Assembly (NCBI GenBank): GCA_904395815.1
Contig: CAJFOC010000021.1
Coordinates: forward strand, 1-54,588
Direction of reading: 5' to 3'
DNA length: 54,588 bases
From: an uncultured Holdemania sp.
Lineage (GTDB): Bacteria > Bacillota_I > Bacilli_A > Erysipelotrichales > Erysipelotrichaceae
Part shown: piece after piece, positions 1-10,232 of the stretch
Position numbering within the stretch: the stretch's first letter is position 1
Layout of the letters: each line of letters starts with the position of its first letter
Position numbers and translations under genes: made by a program
Notes under the pieces: model-generated
Seen by the model: only the letters and a program-made list of their open reading frames with translations
Database searches by the model: none
What the model was told of the DNA's origin: nothing

Positions 1-290
1 GATCCAGCCCTCTCGCGAGGTGCTCACTTATATTACCAAATCTCACCCCCTCAGTCAATCCCTTTTTTTTAAAATTTTTAACTTTGTGAATTGTACTGCG
101 GCAGATTCACAGATTTTAGACGTACAAAAATGACACTGCATTCGATTGCGGCTTTTGCTGCGGAGGTTATATGATTCAACCAACAGTCACTCAATCAGGG
201 CAATCTATTCCATATTATAAGAACAAGTTTATATGGATTATCGCAAAATTCATCAAACACTTGCACATGACATAAAGCGAAAGACCTTGT
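1..290. other. Gene-free window start
   Basis: I see no supportable coding region here: no open frame has both a ribosome binding site and recognisable protein character. A short GC-rich palindrome (CTCTCGCGAG) lies near base 11 and a T-rich run near base 63. They could be the decayed end of a terminator for a gene left of the window, but the T-run is too far from the palindrome to call one. Confidence 0.4.
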
Positions 291-803
291 TTACAAAATG
301 ACAGAAGGCTGCACCATGATAATTTCATCCGCAATGGCCTGCGGTGTTTTTCCATCCGTATTGATTTTCTCCGTGCGCAGCGCCGTATAGTTCGACAGCC
401 GTTTACAGCTTCTTTCAATCACATCCGCGGACCTTTTCCCCGTGTTCACATCACTCATCAGCCGTGTTCTGAGCACCGGTTCGCTGCAGATCAGCGAGAT
501 TATTCTGATTTCGCAATCCGCCTTATCCAGGTTCGCTACAAGACTATCAATAATCGATTGTTCATGCAGCACCCAACAAAAGATGATGTTCTGATAGGCG
601 GAACAGTGAATGAACTGGTTAAGCAGAAAACAGATATTCTGCAGAACCATCTTCTTTGTTTCCTCATTCACCTGTAAGGGATGGGCGTCCCAGCACCAGT
701 CTCCATCCAGAAACACACTGTTGTTCAGCTTCTTTTTCATCAGCTGGCAAACCGTACTCTTCCCGACTCCCATTGTGCCGCCAACGATGTAAATTTGTTT
801 CAA
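291..803 (-). CDS. P-loop nucleotide kinase-like ATPase
   Basis: A small cytoplasmic P-loop protein of about 170 residues. The N-terminus reads IYIVGGTMGVGKST, a Walker A motif (GxxGxGKST) within the first 15 residues, as in nucleoside/shikimate-kinase-like small kinases and AAA_33-type proteins. No lid or substrate motif that I can name follows, so the phosphate acceptor is unknown. Start choice: GTG 812 and ATG 809 sit on top of the AGGTG ribosome binding site, while TTG 803 lies 6 nt behind it and gives the usual short lead into the first beta strand. I therefore prefer 803. It stands alone; the next gene, 294 bp upstream, has its own terminator. Confidence 0.75.
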   Translation of the reverse strand: MKQIYIVGGTMGVGKSTVCQLMKKKLNNSVFLDGDWCWDAHPLQVNEETKKMVLQNICFLLNQFIHCSAYQNIIFCWVLHEQSIIDSLVANLDKADCEIRIISLICSEPVLRTRLMSDVNTGKRSADVIERSCKRLSNYTALRTEKINTDGKTPQAIADEIIMVQPSVIL

Positions 804-1044
804 TATCATCACCTGCCTGACAAAAACACGCTTTCCATGATGGTGTCTTAATTAGAGACCATACGGCGTCACATCATCATCCCTTTTCATTCGCTGTCAG
901 AGAATCCTGATTCCTGTATAACAGAAATTTCACTCCGGCGCAAGTCTTCCATGCTATCCCATGCCAATTCCGCATCCCGTTTTTTTTCCTTTCGCGCCGA
1001 ACACAGTGTATCCGCTGCCGGTATGATCTGCCTGTTCTTCGGAT

Positions 1045-1078
1045 AAAAAAAGTCTCTCAAGTTCAAAACCTGAGAGAC
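1045..1078 (-). terminator. Rho-independent terminator of the flavin reductase gene
   Basis: On the minus strand an 8-bp stem GTCTCTCA/TGAGAGAC with an 11-nt loop is followed directly by seven T. It lies 28 bp past the stop codon of the reductase gene. Confidence 0.85.
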
Positions 1079-1105
1079 GTGATAACAGGGTTCTGCCCGT
1101 CTGAC

Positions 1106-3619
1106 TTACTGATTGTCTGCCTGAACAGCCTGCGCTGCCGTACGGCCGGAAACGATGATTTCAACAATCGCGTTGCCGCCCAGACGGTTGCCGCCATGGA
1201 TGCCGCCGGTGATTTCTCCAGCCGCATACAGACCTTCAATAACGTTGCCGTCTGTGTTCAGAACGTGGCGTTCCGTATCCACAGTCAGCCCGCCCATCGT
1301 ATGATGTGTGCTCGGAGCCATAAAGCGCATCCGGATTTCGCCAACTTCATACGTGCTTGGATCATACGTTCCGTCTTCATTCTTTTCCGCGGTACCGATC
1401 AGGTTACGGTATCCCGCTTTCGGAACATCGATTTCATCACTGACACCCATGATGTAGTTATCATAAGAAGTGATAGCTTCCGTCAGCTGTTCCGCCGTAA
1501 TGTTGATGCCGTTATCCGCCAGGATACCTGCCAGTTTTTCAACATCGCCGACATACATCCGGCCTTCAACGTCTTCCGTACCGTCATACTGAGTCAGACC
1601 TGGAATAACGGTAGACGGGTTGCTCAGTTCAACAAAGACACCCTTAACCCCATTCATTTCAATGCCGTTTTCAAACGCCGCTTCCGACAGAACGTCGCGT
1701 TCACTGGTTTCATCCACATAACGGACGCCCGTCGTCGGGTTCAGATAAATCGCATCTTCACCGCCGCCAAACGCCAGGTTTCCGCCGTCAACCCAGCCCA
1801 GCGGCATCAGCTGTGTGAATTCCATACCGGTCACACCTGCTCCGACAGCCTGCGCCATTTCGATACCATCGCCCTGCAGCGAGCTGCGGTTGGTGGTGCC
1901 GATCGCTTCCGTCAGATATTCGCTGGACCAGTAATCATTGGTTTCCAGTACTTCCTGAATGTTGGCCGCAAAGCCGCCAGTCGCCAGAATCACGCCCTTG
2001 GATGCATTGGCAGTAACTTCAGTACCATCATACATCGTGGCCTTGACGCCGGTAACACGACCGCTGTCATCAGTGATCAGTTCATTGGCAGTTGTACGCA
2101 GCATTACCTGGTTTTTCTCGTTGGCTTCCAGCATCGCCGTCATCGGCGCAACGAAGTAAGCGCCCCAGTTGCCGTCATAATGTTCGCCATTCACATCTGC
2201 GCCGCTGTGAACATTCTCACGCTGCCACAGAGCACCGATCAGTGTCGGCTGCACGCTGTTGTCAAAGGTCGTTCCCATGGATTCCAGCCATGGCTTGACT
2301 TCCTGGCCGTCTTCGATGAACTGGGAAACAAGATCATAATCGCCGTAAACCCATTCGGTCTGTTCCGCATTTGGACGCAATCCGCCATAATAGGTCTGGA
2401 AAATATGCAGGTTCACAGTGGAGAACAGCGTCAGCTGATTTTCCTGAACGCCCGCTTCCAGCTGCGGTTCCGCCCAATCCAGATAAGCCTGAATTTCCTG
2501 TTTCAGAGCCTGCAGCGTCGGCAGGTATTCCTCATGAACACCACGGCCGCTCAGCATCGAAATATCGCCGGCGACAAACGGATGATCTGCGTCGATCGTC
2601 CCGTCAAACGGTTCCTCGCTCCACTCCAGAATCGTCTGCAGCGTTGCGATACGGCCGGTGTCGCTCTTAACCTTATCGTAGGTCTGACCGTTGTATTCGC
2701 CAGTTGTCGCATCCGGGTTTTCAGGATCCCATACCAGATACGGCATGACGCTCTGATACTGACCACCGGAAACCAGCGTGTTGCCGCCGACTTCCGCGTT
2801 CTTCTCAATGACCAGAACGGTGTTGCCGTCCTGCGCTGCCTGCGCGGCCGCCATGATACCGGCTCCGCCGCCGCCAACGATGACGACATCCCATGTATCC
2901 TCAATCGGATCGCCGGCCGTCACGCTCAGCTTGTTGGCCCGCAGCGCCGTAAGGTCGCAACCGGCCTGAGAAGCGGCGTCTTCCACTGCCGCCTTTACCG
3001 CCGCGGAAGTGAAGGTCGCGCCAGATACCGAATCCACACCGGTGCCGTTGGCTTCAATAATTTTCGGAATCATGATATCAAAAGCCGGCGTTCCGACATG
3101 CGCGGTTTCCAGATTGTCTCCAACCTGAATATCGGTAATGTTTGTTTCATTGAAGGTGACAGACAGTTCGACCGGACCGTTGTATCCCTGTGCTGTTCCG
3201 GTATAGGTGCCCGGTTCGAAGGAAACTTCCTGGGTTTCCGCCGTTTTCGGCGTCAGAGAAGCCGGATCCACACCGGCCGCTTCCAATGCGGCGTTAGCGG
3301 CATCGATGATTCCCTGGCTGGTAATGGTGGCGCCGGATACGGTATCAACCTGAGTCGACTGAGCCGAAACAATCGCTGATGGGATCTGTTCGATCGCCGG
3401 ATCGGCAATGCCTTCGGTCTCCTGATGAGCAGTAACTGTGACATCCGTGATTTCAGTTTCACTCAGCGTGACAGAAACCGTGATGTCGCCGTTGCGGCCG
3501 GCAGCGGTTCCTTCATAAGTGCCGGCTGTGAACTTGTTGCCTCCATTGCTGGAAGAAGTACACGCCGTCAGGCTGAAGGCCATCGCCCCGGCTAAAACAA
3601 GGGCCAATAACTTTTTCAT
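1106..3619 (-). CDS. Flavocytochrome c-type fumarate/urocanate-like reductase lipoprotein, twin FMN-binding
   Basis: Predicted extracytoplasmic lipoprotein reductase of about 837 residues that reduces an enoate-type acceptor with FAD at the active site. The signal peptide MKKLLALVLAGAMAFSLTAC ends in a lipobox (LTAC, Cys20). Two FMN_bind domains follow (about residues 30-110 and 130-210), each with the covalent flavin site SGAT (DTVSGAT, DSVSGAT). Then comes an FAD-binding fold starting VVIVGGGGAGIMAA near residue 240, and the C-terminal family signature HHTMGG...GLYAAGEITGG...NRLGGN. An open frame extends 20 codons upstream, but ATG 3619 has the AGGAGG site and the promoter overlaps the longer start. 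In the family, FMN is attached by ApbE and electrons come from the membrane quinone pool. The true acceptor (fumarate, urocanate, cinnamate types) cannot be read from sequence by eye. Confidence 0.9.
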   Translation of the reverse strand: MKKLLALVLAGAMAFSLTACTSSSNGGNKFTAGTYEGTAAGRNGDITVSVTLSETEITDVTVTAHQETEGIADPAIEQIPSAIVSAQSTQVDTVSGATITSQGIIDAANAALEAAGVDPASLTPKTAETQEVSFEPGTYTGTAQGYNGPVELSVTFNETNITDIQVGDNLETAHVGTPAFDIMIPKIIEANGTGVDSVSGATFTSAAVKAAVEDAASQAGCDLTALRANKLSVTAGDPIEDTWDVVIVGGGGAGIMAAAQAAQDGNTVLVIEKNAEVGGNTLVSGGQYQSVMPYLVWDPENPDATTGEYNGQTYDKVKSDTGRIATLQTILEWSEEPFDGTIDADHPFVAGDISMLSGRGVHEEYLPTLQALKQEIQAYLDWAEPQLEAGVQENQLTLFSTVNLHIFQTYYGGLRPNAEQTEWVYGDYDLVSQFIEDGQEVKPWLESMGTTFDNSVQPTLIGALWQRENVHSGADVNGEHYDGNWGAYFVAPMTAMLEANEKNQVMLRTTANELITDDSGRVTGVKATMYDGTEVTANASKGVILATGGFAANIQEVLETNDYWSSEYLTEAIGTTNRSSLQGDGIEMAQAVGAGVTGMEFTQLMPLGWVDGGNLAFGGGEDAIYLNPTTGVRYVDETSERDVLSEAAFENGIEMNGVKGVFVELSNPSTVIPGLTQYDGTEDVEGRMYVGDVEKLAGILADNGINITAEQLTEAITSYDNYIMGVSDEIDVPKAGYRNLIGTAEKNEDGTYDPSTYEVGEIRMRFMAPSTHHTMGGLTVDTERHVLNTDGNVIEGLYAAGEITGGIHGGNRLGGNAIVEIIVSGRTAAQAVQADNQ

Positions 3620-3650
3620 CCTTTGTCCTCCTTTGTGTGATTCTGTGTAT

Positions 3651-3679
3651 ATTTTATGGCAATTTCGTGAAAAATTCAA
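3651..3679 (-). promoter_or_regulatory. Sigma-A-type promoter of the flavin reductase gene
   Basis: On the minus strand TTGAAT (3674-3679), a 17-nt spacer and TAAAAT (3651-3656) lie about 30 bp upstream of the ATG at 3619. This supports the shorter start of the gene. Confidence 0.7.
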
Positions 3680-3734
3680 TCACTTATGATTTTTTATCAA
3701 GCATTTCGGATTGTTATCGGATTGTTAAATAATT

Positions 3735-3760
3735 AAAAAACAGCACCGGTGACAGTGCTG
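3735..3760 (-). terminator. Rho-independent terminator
   Basis: Minus-strand stem CAGCAC/GTGCTG, extended inward by further pairs, followed by six T. It ends the 100-aa gene at 3789-4091 and separates it from the reductase promoter. Confidence 0.8.
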
Positions 3761-3788
3761 AAAAGCGGTTCCGCTTGCGCCTTCCCGC

Positions 3789-4091
3789 TCAGAACAGCCG
3801 ATCGATGAAATCCGCTTCTTCCTCTCCCTGACGAAGCTGACGGATCTGGCGCTGCAGTTCTTCGATTTCCGCTGTCTGCTGCTGAATCAGCGACGATAAA
3901 GGCGCGATCTGATCGCTGGGCTGCTGTGAGAGAAAAGACTGATAGGTCTGCCGTCCCAGCTGCAGATAGGTCTGAAGAATTTCCTTCTTCCGCTTTTTGA
4001 TCATCTTCTTTCTGCGGGTGATTTCAGCGAAATTGCGAATACGGCGCTGAAGGATGCGAATCCATTTGTTTTCCTGTTTTTCTTCGTTCAT
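3789..4091 (-). CDS. Basic coiled-coil hypothetical protein
   Basis: A 100-residue protein I do not recognise. The first half is strongly basic (runs such as RRKKMIKKRKKE, near residue 25) and the second half has the heptad character of a coiled coil (LIQQQTAEIEELQRQIRQL) before an acidic tail. No signal peptide or membrane segment. It has a good AGGAGG ribosome binding site and its own terminator, so it is a genuine single gene. It lies divergent from tgt with about 100 bp between starts, where both promoters must sit. A nucleic-acid-associated or structural role would be a guess. Confidence 0.65.
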   Translation of the reverse strand: MNEEKQENKWIRILQRRIRNFAEITRRKKMIKKRKKEILQTYLQLGRQTYQSFLSQQPSDQIAPLSSLIQQQTAEIEELQRQIRQLRQGEEEADFIDRLF

Positions 4092-4137
4092 GCTTCTTCC
4101 TCCTTCATTCTATCCTATGCGTCCTCCATCAGGATAG

Positions 4138-5334
<1,197 letters not shown>

Positions 5335-5338
5335 GTCC

Positions 5339-6361
5339 ATGAAAACAAGCGAATTTGATTATGAGCTGCCGCCGGAGCTGATCGCGCAGACCCCGCTGGC
5401 ATGCCGCAGCCAGTCGCGGCTGATGGTGCTGCATCGGGCGGATGGTTCGCTGGAGCACCGGCATTTTTCCGATCTGCCCGACTATCTGAGACCTGGCGAT
5501 GTGCTGGTCCGCAACAACACCCGTGTCATTCCAGCCCGCCTGTTTGGCATCAAGGAAGAAACCGGCGCCCATGTTGAGCTGCTGCTTTTGAAGCAGGATG
5601 GTGATCAGTGGGAATGCCTGGTCGGCAACGCCCGGGTCGTCAAGCTGGGTACGGTCATCACCTTTCACAATGGAGAGTTGAAGGCGGAATGCATCGGGAT
5701 CGGCGACAAGGGGATCCGCTTTTTCCGAATGATCTATGAAGGAATCTTTATCGAGATTCTGGAAAAGCTGGGCACCGTGCCGCTGCCGCCTTATATCAAA
5801 GAGAAGCTGAATGATCCCCAACGCTATCAGACCGTGTACGCGAAGGTGGACGGTTCGGCGGCGGCGCCGACAGCCGGACTGCACTTCACTCCGGAACTGT
5901 TTGAAACGCTGCGCACCCGGGGTGTTCAGATTGAGGAAATCACCCTGCATGTCGGTCTGGGCACTTTCCGGCCGATGGATACGGAAGACGTACAGGAACA
6001 TCACATGCATTCCGAATGGTTCATGATGGACCGGCAGACGGCGCAGCGGCTCAATGAAGCCCGGGCTCAGGGACGGCGGATCATCGCCGTCGGTACGACC
6101 AGCTGCCGGACGCTGGAAGCGATCATGTCGCGATATGGTCAGTTTCAGGAATGCCATGAGGAAACCGATATCTTCATCTATCCGGGATATCAGTTCAAGG
6201 CCATCGACGCGCTGATCACCAATTTTCATCTGCCGAAATCCACGCTGATCATGCTGGTCAGCGCCTTTGCCGGCCGCCAGGCCGTACTCAATGCGTACAG
6301 GACGGCCGTACAGCAGCGCTATCGTTTCTTCTCGTTTGGCGATGCCATGTTCATCGAATAA
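5339..6361 (+). CDS. queA: S-adenosylmethionine:tRNA ribosyltransferase-isomerase
   Basis: Transfers and isomerises the ribose of SAM onto preQ1-modified tRNA to give epoxyqueuosine. Visible signatures include the N-terminal [15 protein letters not shown], the RVIPARLFG block near residue 65, [14 protein letters not shown] in the middle, HVGLGTFRP, and the C-terminal [15 protein letters not shown]. At 340 residues it has the full family length. AGGGGG precedes the ATG. It lies 4 nt behind tgt and 12 nt ahead of queH, so the three are one transcription unit. Confidence 0.95.
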   Translation: MKTSEFDYELPPELIAQTPLACRSQSRLMVLHRADGSLEHRHFSDLPDYLRPGDVLVRNNTRVIPARLFGIKEETGAHVELLLLKQDGDQWECLVGNARVVKLGTVITFHNGELKAECIGIGDKGIRFFRMIYEGIFIEILEKLGTVPLPPYIKEKLNDPQRYQTVYAKVDGSAAAPTAGLHFTPELFETLRTRGVQIEEITLHVGLGTFRPMDTEDVQEHHMHSEWFMMDRQTAQRLNEARAQGRRIIAVGTTSCRTLEAIMSRYGQFQECHEETDIFIYPGYQFKAIDALITNFHLPKSTLIMLVSAFAGRQAVLNAYRTAVQQRYRFFSFGDAMFIE

Positions 6362-6373
6362 AGGAGACAGATC

Positions 6374-7105
6374 ATGGCAGATCAACAGCCCAAAATCAAT
6401 TACCGCCAGATCAGCGATCAGTTTCTGGCAACCCTGGATCTCTCTCAGGGCAAACCGTCATTGCTGCTGCACGCCTGCTGCGCGCCTTGCAGCGCTTTTC
6501 CATTAGAATATCTGACGCCCTATTTTCGGGTGACGATCTATTATAACAATTCCAACATCTATCCACAGGCGGAATATGACCGGCGGCTGGCCGAGCTGCG
6601 GCGGTATCTGGAAGAAATCGCTCCGCAGCTGACGGAGCCGGTATCCCTGATCGTTCCGCCTTACCGCAACGAAGAATACACCCGCCAGCTTGAACCGCTG
6701 CGCAATGTTGCGGAAGGAGGAGAGCGTTGTTTTCTGTGCTATGCGCTGCGCATGGAAGAAGGATTCCGTTACGCGCGGGATCATGGCTTCGACTATTTCA
6801 CTACCGTGATGACCGTCAGCCGTCAGAAAAACAGTCAGAAGCTCAACGAAATCGGCGCCCGGCTGGCCCAGCAATACCCGCAGGTCCGTTATTTTCATTC
6901 GGACTTCAAGAAAAAACGGGGTATCGAACGGGGACAGCAGCTGGCCGCACAGCACGGTCTGTACCGGCAGGATTACTGCGGCTGTCTGTATTCCTGGCAA
7001 CAGCGTCAGCTGCGCCGGGCTCATCAGGATACTGAACGTTCCCTGTCCGAAAAAACAGAAAATCCGCTTCCACTAGCATATCCGGAAGCGTCCAAAAACC
7101 GGTGA
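6374..7105 (+). CDS. queH: Epoxyqueuosine reductase QueH
   Basis: Catalyses the last step of queuosine synthesis, epoxyqueuosine to queuosine, as the non-homologous replacement of QueG. The DUF208/QueH cysteines are visible: HACCAPC (Cys35, 36, 39), then ERCFLCYALRMEE and the C-terminal DYCGCLYSW, which supply iron-sulfur and metal ligands. The YYNSNIYP-like block (YNNSNIYPQAEY) is also typical. AAAGGAG lies 7 nt before the ATG. Its position straight after queA supports the assignment. Confidence 0.93.
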   Translation: MADQQPKINYRQISDQFLATLDLSQGKPSLLLHACCAPCSAFPLEYLTPYFRVTIYYNNSNIYPQAEYDRRLAELRRYLEEIAPQLTEPVSLIVPPYRNEEYTRQLEPLRNVAEGGERCFLCYALRMEEGFRYARDHGFDYFTTVMTVSRQKNSQKLNEIGARLAQQYPQVRYFHSDFKKKRGIERGQQLAAQHGLYRQDYCGCLYSWQQRQLRRAHQDTERSLSEKTENPLPLAYPEASKNR

Positions 7106-7139
7106 AGGGACATGTCCGGTGCCGATGGAGGCCGTGCTG

Positions 7140-8069
7140 ATGATTCTGACCTGTTCGCAGCGAACCGATATCTGCGCCTTCTACAGCGACTGGCTGCTGC
7201 GCCGGTTTCGCGAAGGCTTTGTCGATGTCCGCAACCCCTACGCTCCCCGCTCCGTGCAGCGCATCCTTCTGGATCCCGGACAGATCGAAGCCATGATCAT
7301 CATGACCAAAAATCCGGCGCCGCTGTTACCGCATCTGCAGACATTGTCCGCGATTCCGCTGGGTTTTCAGATTACCATTACTCCCTATCCCGCCGAACTG
7401 GAACCCGGCGTACCGGATAAACGAAAGATCATCGCCGCCTTCCGCGAATGTGCGCGGCAGCTGGGCGCCCGGCGCGTGATTCTGCGCTATGATCCGATTT
7501 TCTTTACCAAAACCTGGGATCTGGCCTGGCATCAGCGCGCTTTTCAGCGTCTGTGCCGTCAGCTGGAAGGCGCCTGTCATCAGGTCATCATCAGCGAGCT
7601 GGACTGGATGCGCAACACCCGCCGTCATCAGAAAGAGTTAAAAGCGCTGCCGCCGGACGCAAAACGGTTTTCCCTGCTGGCCGAATCGCTGGTTCCTATC
7701 GGCCGCCAGTTTGGCATGCGTCTGCAGATGTGCGCAGAATCTCCGGAGCACGCCGCCCCAGGCATTGTCCGCCGCAGCTGCATCGACGCGCAATGGATCG
7801 AACAGATCAGCGGTCTGCGTCTGCGTTATCCGCAAGGGAAAGCCCGTCCTCATTGCGATTGTCTTGCGGTCACCGACATCGGTGAATACAACTGCTGTCT
7901 GCATCGCTGCCGTTATTGTTACGCCAATTTTGACGAAACGCAGCTGAAGGAAAGAGTGCGCGCTCACGACCCTGCCAGCAGTCTTCTGATCGGTCAGCTC
8001 CAGCCGGATGATCAGATCCGGATCAAAAAACAGCCGGTCTTCCGGCAGATCGGTCTGTTCCCGTCATGA
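7140..8069 (+). CDS. DUF1848 family protein
   Basis: A 309-residue protein of the DUF1848 family, whose members begin with M-I-x-x-S-x-R-T-D-I-x-A-F-Y; here the start reads MILTCSQRTDICAFYSDW. The C-terminal cysteine cluster CDC...GEYNCCLHRCRYCYAN near residues 245-270 resembles a metal or iron-sulfur binding site. The function of the family is not established. A longer open frame begins at 7119, but GGAGG at 7127-7131 with an 8-nt spacer fixes the start at ATG 7140. It lies 34 bp after queH and before the terminator, so it is probably co-transcribed with the queuosine genes. Confidence 0.8.
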   Translation: MILTCSQRTDICAFYSDWLLRRFREGFVDVRNPYAPRSVQRILLDPGQIEAMIIMTKNPAPLLPHLQTLSAIPLGFQITITPYPAELEPGVPDKRKIIAAFRECARQLGARRVILRYDPIFFTKTWDLAWHQRAFQRLCRQLEGACHQVIISELDWMRNTRRHQKELKALPPDAKRFSLLAESLVPIGRQFGMRLQMCAESPEHAAPGIVRRSCIDAQWIEQISGLRLRYPQGKARPHCDCLAVTDIGEYNCCLHRCRYCYANFDETQLKERVRAHDPASSLLIGQLQPDDQIRIKKQPVFRQIGLFPS

Positions 8070-8080
8070 TCTGTATATAC

Positions 8081-8140
8081 AAAAAGAGCGAACTTCTGAC
8101 GGCGGTGTTTTGCGGCCGGCCATTACGTTCGCTCTTTTTT
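8081..8140. terminator. Bidirectional terminator between convergent genes
   Basis: AAAAAGAGCGAAC and GTTCGCTCTTTTTT form a 13-bp stem around a GC-rich loop of about 33 nt. It can serve the queuosine operon on the plus strand and the HAD gene on the minus strand. Confidence 0.8.
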
Positions 8141-8162
8141 CATTGCCGTGTATTCCATTGCC

Positions 8163-8867
8163 TCAAGGCAAGGTCAGCACTTTGTTTTTCAGCTGTTCCA
8201 ACGTTCCGACAAATTCACAATCCACCGGCTGTGATTCGCCATGAAGCAGGCAGTCCGTGATAAGCCAGCCTTCCATTCCCAGCGTCCTGGCCGGCAGATC
8301 TTCCTTCACATCATTGCCGATCATAATGCACTCAGACGCATTCAGCTGCATCCGCTCCACAATCTCCTGAAAATACAGCGGATTCGGCTTGCCATAGTGG
8401 CAGACCTCAAACGTCGTAATCCATTCAAAATCCGATGCGTTCAGACCTGCCCAGCGAATTCGGTTTTCCGTCGCGATGCGCGGGAAAATCGGATTGGTCG
8501 CCAGAATGATCGAATAGCCCTTTTCCTTCAGAATCCGAACAATTTCCGCAGCCAGCGGAGTCGGTGAACAGGCTTCCACCGCCTCGTTGAATTCCACCGT
8601 ATAATAATCGATAAAATCCGCTTCCAGATCACGATGGTCCAGACCGGTTTCCCGGTCAAAAACCTGCCAGAAAACCTCCTCGTTGGTCTTTTGCCCATCG
8701 TTGGTCACCATCGCGGCAGTGCCCTTCCAGATGACCTCTACCAGCTGTTTCGGATCAATGACACCGGCCATTTTCCGAGCCAGACGGGAAAAATAAGACT
8801 GGATGAATTTCTCCTGATCCATCGGAAGCAGGGTTCCGTCCAAATCAAAAAGTATCGTTTTTTTCAT
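8163..8867 (-). CDS. HAD-superfamily phosphatase-like hydrolase
   Basis: Cytoplasmic HAD hydrolase of 234 residues. Motif I DLDGTLLP carries the nucleophile Asp near residue 8. Motif II is LATNPIFP near residue 122, followed by the Lys of GKPNP near residue 158 and motif III MIGNDVKED near residue 180. The insert between motifs I and II marks a C1-cap (phosphoglycolate-phosphatase-like) member, but the substrate is unknown. GGAGG lies 7 nt upstream of the ATG, and a TATAAT box at 8891-8896 (minus strand) may be its -10 element. Confidence 0.88.
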   Translation of the reverse strand: MKKTILFDLDGTLLPMDQEKFIQSYFSRLARKMAGVIDPKQLVEVIWKGTAAMVTNDGQKTNEEVFWQVFDRETGLDHRDLEADFIDYYTVEFNEAVEACSPTPLAAEIVRILKEKGYSIILATNPIFPRIATENRIRWAGLNASDFEWITTFEVCHYGKPNPLYFQEIVERMQLNASECIMIGNDVKEDLPARTLGMEGWLITDCLLHGESQPVDCEFVGTLEQLKNKVLTLP

Positions 8868-8960
8868 TCCATTCCCTCCGCAACAGCACTATTATACAGG
8901 AAACAGATCCGATGGGGAAGATCTTCCATACGCTGCAACCGACAGTTTCCCTGGTTTGAC

Positions 8961-8992
8961 TAAAAAAACATCGCTGAGGCGATGTTTTTTTA
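8961..8992. terminator. Bidirectional terminator
   Basis: Stem ACATCGC/GCGATGT with a TGAG loop, flanked by an A-run and a T-run. It follows directly after the stop of the 52-aa gene on the minus strand. Confidence 0.85.
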
Positions 8993-8996
8993 CTTC

Positions 8997-9155
8997 CTAT
9001 AAATGAATGACTTCCTGAGTCTTCTTGACAATCATCGTAATGTTTGCGCCTGTCACATCAAAGTCAACGTCCTGAACGGTCAGACTGATTTCCTTCAGCA
9101 GGTTTTCCGCCTTTTTCTGAGCGAGTTCATTCAGCTGTTTAAACTCTATTTTCAT
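8997..9155 (-). CDS. Small 52-residue hypothetical protein
   Basis: A short gene of 52 codons beginning MKIEFKQLNELAQKKAENLL and ending VIHL. GAGGTG lies 8 nt before the ATG and a clear terminator begins 4 bp past the stop, so it looks like a complete single-gene unit. The first half is an amphipathic helix and the second has beta character (EISLTVQDVDFDVTGANIT). No family is recognised. Confidence 0.6.
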   Translation of the reverse strand: MKIEFKQLNELAQKKAENLLKEISLTVQDVDFDVTGANITMIVKKTQEVIHL

Positions 9156-9245
9156 ATCTCAACACCTCGTCTTTATTCTATCATGGAACCTGCTGTTTGG
9201 ATAGCTGAGAATTCTGACAACTTTTGTCGGTTTTCCAACTATTTC

Positions 9246-10115
9246 CTACTCGACAAGCCGTTTGACAAAATTCCCGGTGATCTGCAATCCTTCGTTGACA
9301 ATCACAAAGGCATGGGGATCCATCTGTATGATCATCTTGCGGAGATTGTTGACCTCATCCTTGGATACAATGGTCACCAGCACCTCGGTTTCGGTCTGTG
9401 TGTAAGCGCCCAGCCCTTTCCAGTAAGTAACCCCGCGGACAAACTCTTTCAGAATTCTGTCCTTGATCTGCGGATTTTTAGTGAAAATCATCAGACTCAT
9501 CTCAATGTTCTGCAGATGAGCCTTGTCCAGAACAAACGAATAGATCGCCGCGTAGATGATGCTGTAAATCGCTGTGGACAGATCAAACAGCAGTGCGCAC
9601 ATCGTGTAAATCATCGCGTTGAACAGCAGCTGCAGCTTGCCGACGCTGAACGATTTCCAGTGCAGCGCCGCATACACTCCCAGAATGTCCGTTCCCCCGC
9701 CGCTGGCGCCGGTGATCAGCGTCATCCCCACGCCAATGCCTCCGACAATCGCGCCGGTAACCAGCGAAGCCAGCACATCGTCCAGAATCGGGGTCGCCGG
9801 AATCGGAATCAGGGAAAAGCACAGTGTCTGCGTAATCAGCGCAACCAGCGTACCGATAAAAAACTTCCGGCTGAGCGAACGATAAGCCAGCACAAACAGC
9901 GGAACATTGATCAGAAAATTGATCACACCGGCGATATCGAAGCTGAAGTTCATTCCCAGCTTCGTGCTCAGCACGGTACGGATGATCTGAGACAGGCCGA
10001 CAATCCCTCCGTTATACAGATTGACCGGCACGACAAACAGATTGATCGAAACCGCAAACAGCACGGATCCGAGAATAATCAACAGATAATCCTGATACAA
10101 AGGACGGCGTTTCAT
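9246..10115 (-). CDS. YitT family membrane protein
   Basis: An integral membrane protein of 289 residues in the YitT/DUF161 plus DUF2179 family. About five hydrophobic segments occupy roughly residues 10-190; the typical block PVNLYNGGIVGLSQI is near residue 32 and GASGGGTDILG near residue 130. The C-terminal soluble part (TETEVLVTIVSKDEVNNLRKMI...) is the DUF2179 domain. Transport or channel function is presumed for the family but no substrate is known. An upstream extension to 10199 is open, but GGAGG with a 7-nt spacer selects the second of two adjacent ATGs at 10115. Confidence 0.88.
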   Translation of the reverse strand: MKRRPLYQDYLLIILGSVLFAVSINLFVVPVNLYNGGIVGLSQIIRTVLSTKLGMNFSFDIAGVINFLINVPLFVLAYRSLSRKFFIGTLVALITQTLCFSLIPIPATPILDDVLASLVTGAIVGGIGVGMTLITGASGGGTDILGVYAALHWKSFSVGKLQLLFNAMIYTMCALLFDLSTAIYSIIYAAIYSFVLDKAHLQNIEMSLMIFTKNPQIKDRILKEFVRGVTYWKGLGAYTQTETEVLVTIVSKDEVNNLRKMIIQMDPHAFVIVNEGLQITGNFVKRLVE

Positions 10116-10201
10116 CATGAATCCTCCCTCACCCTGACAAACCTCTCCTATTTTATAGGATACCGGACCAATATGCCAGTGCTTTTTCCGGTTTTGCATC
10201 A

Positions 10202-10225
10202 GAAAAAGACAGCGTCGCCGCTGTC
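10202..10225 (-). terminator. Terminator of the DUF885-GNAT-cyclophilin operon
   Basis: Minus-strand stem GACAGCG/CGCTGTC with a 4-nt loop followed by TTTTT, 8 bp beyond the cyclophilin stop codon. Confidence 0.85.
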
Positions 10226-10232
10226 CTGTTTC

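Noticed and set aside
1079-3379. A 766-codon open frame on the plus strand
   Set aside because: It is the antisense shadow of the flavin reductase gene; composition is unlike a protein (rich in Arg, Ile, His and Phe) and it lacks a ribosome binding site.
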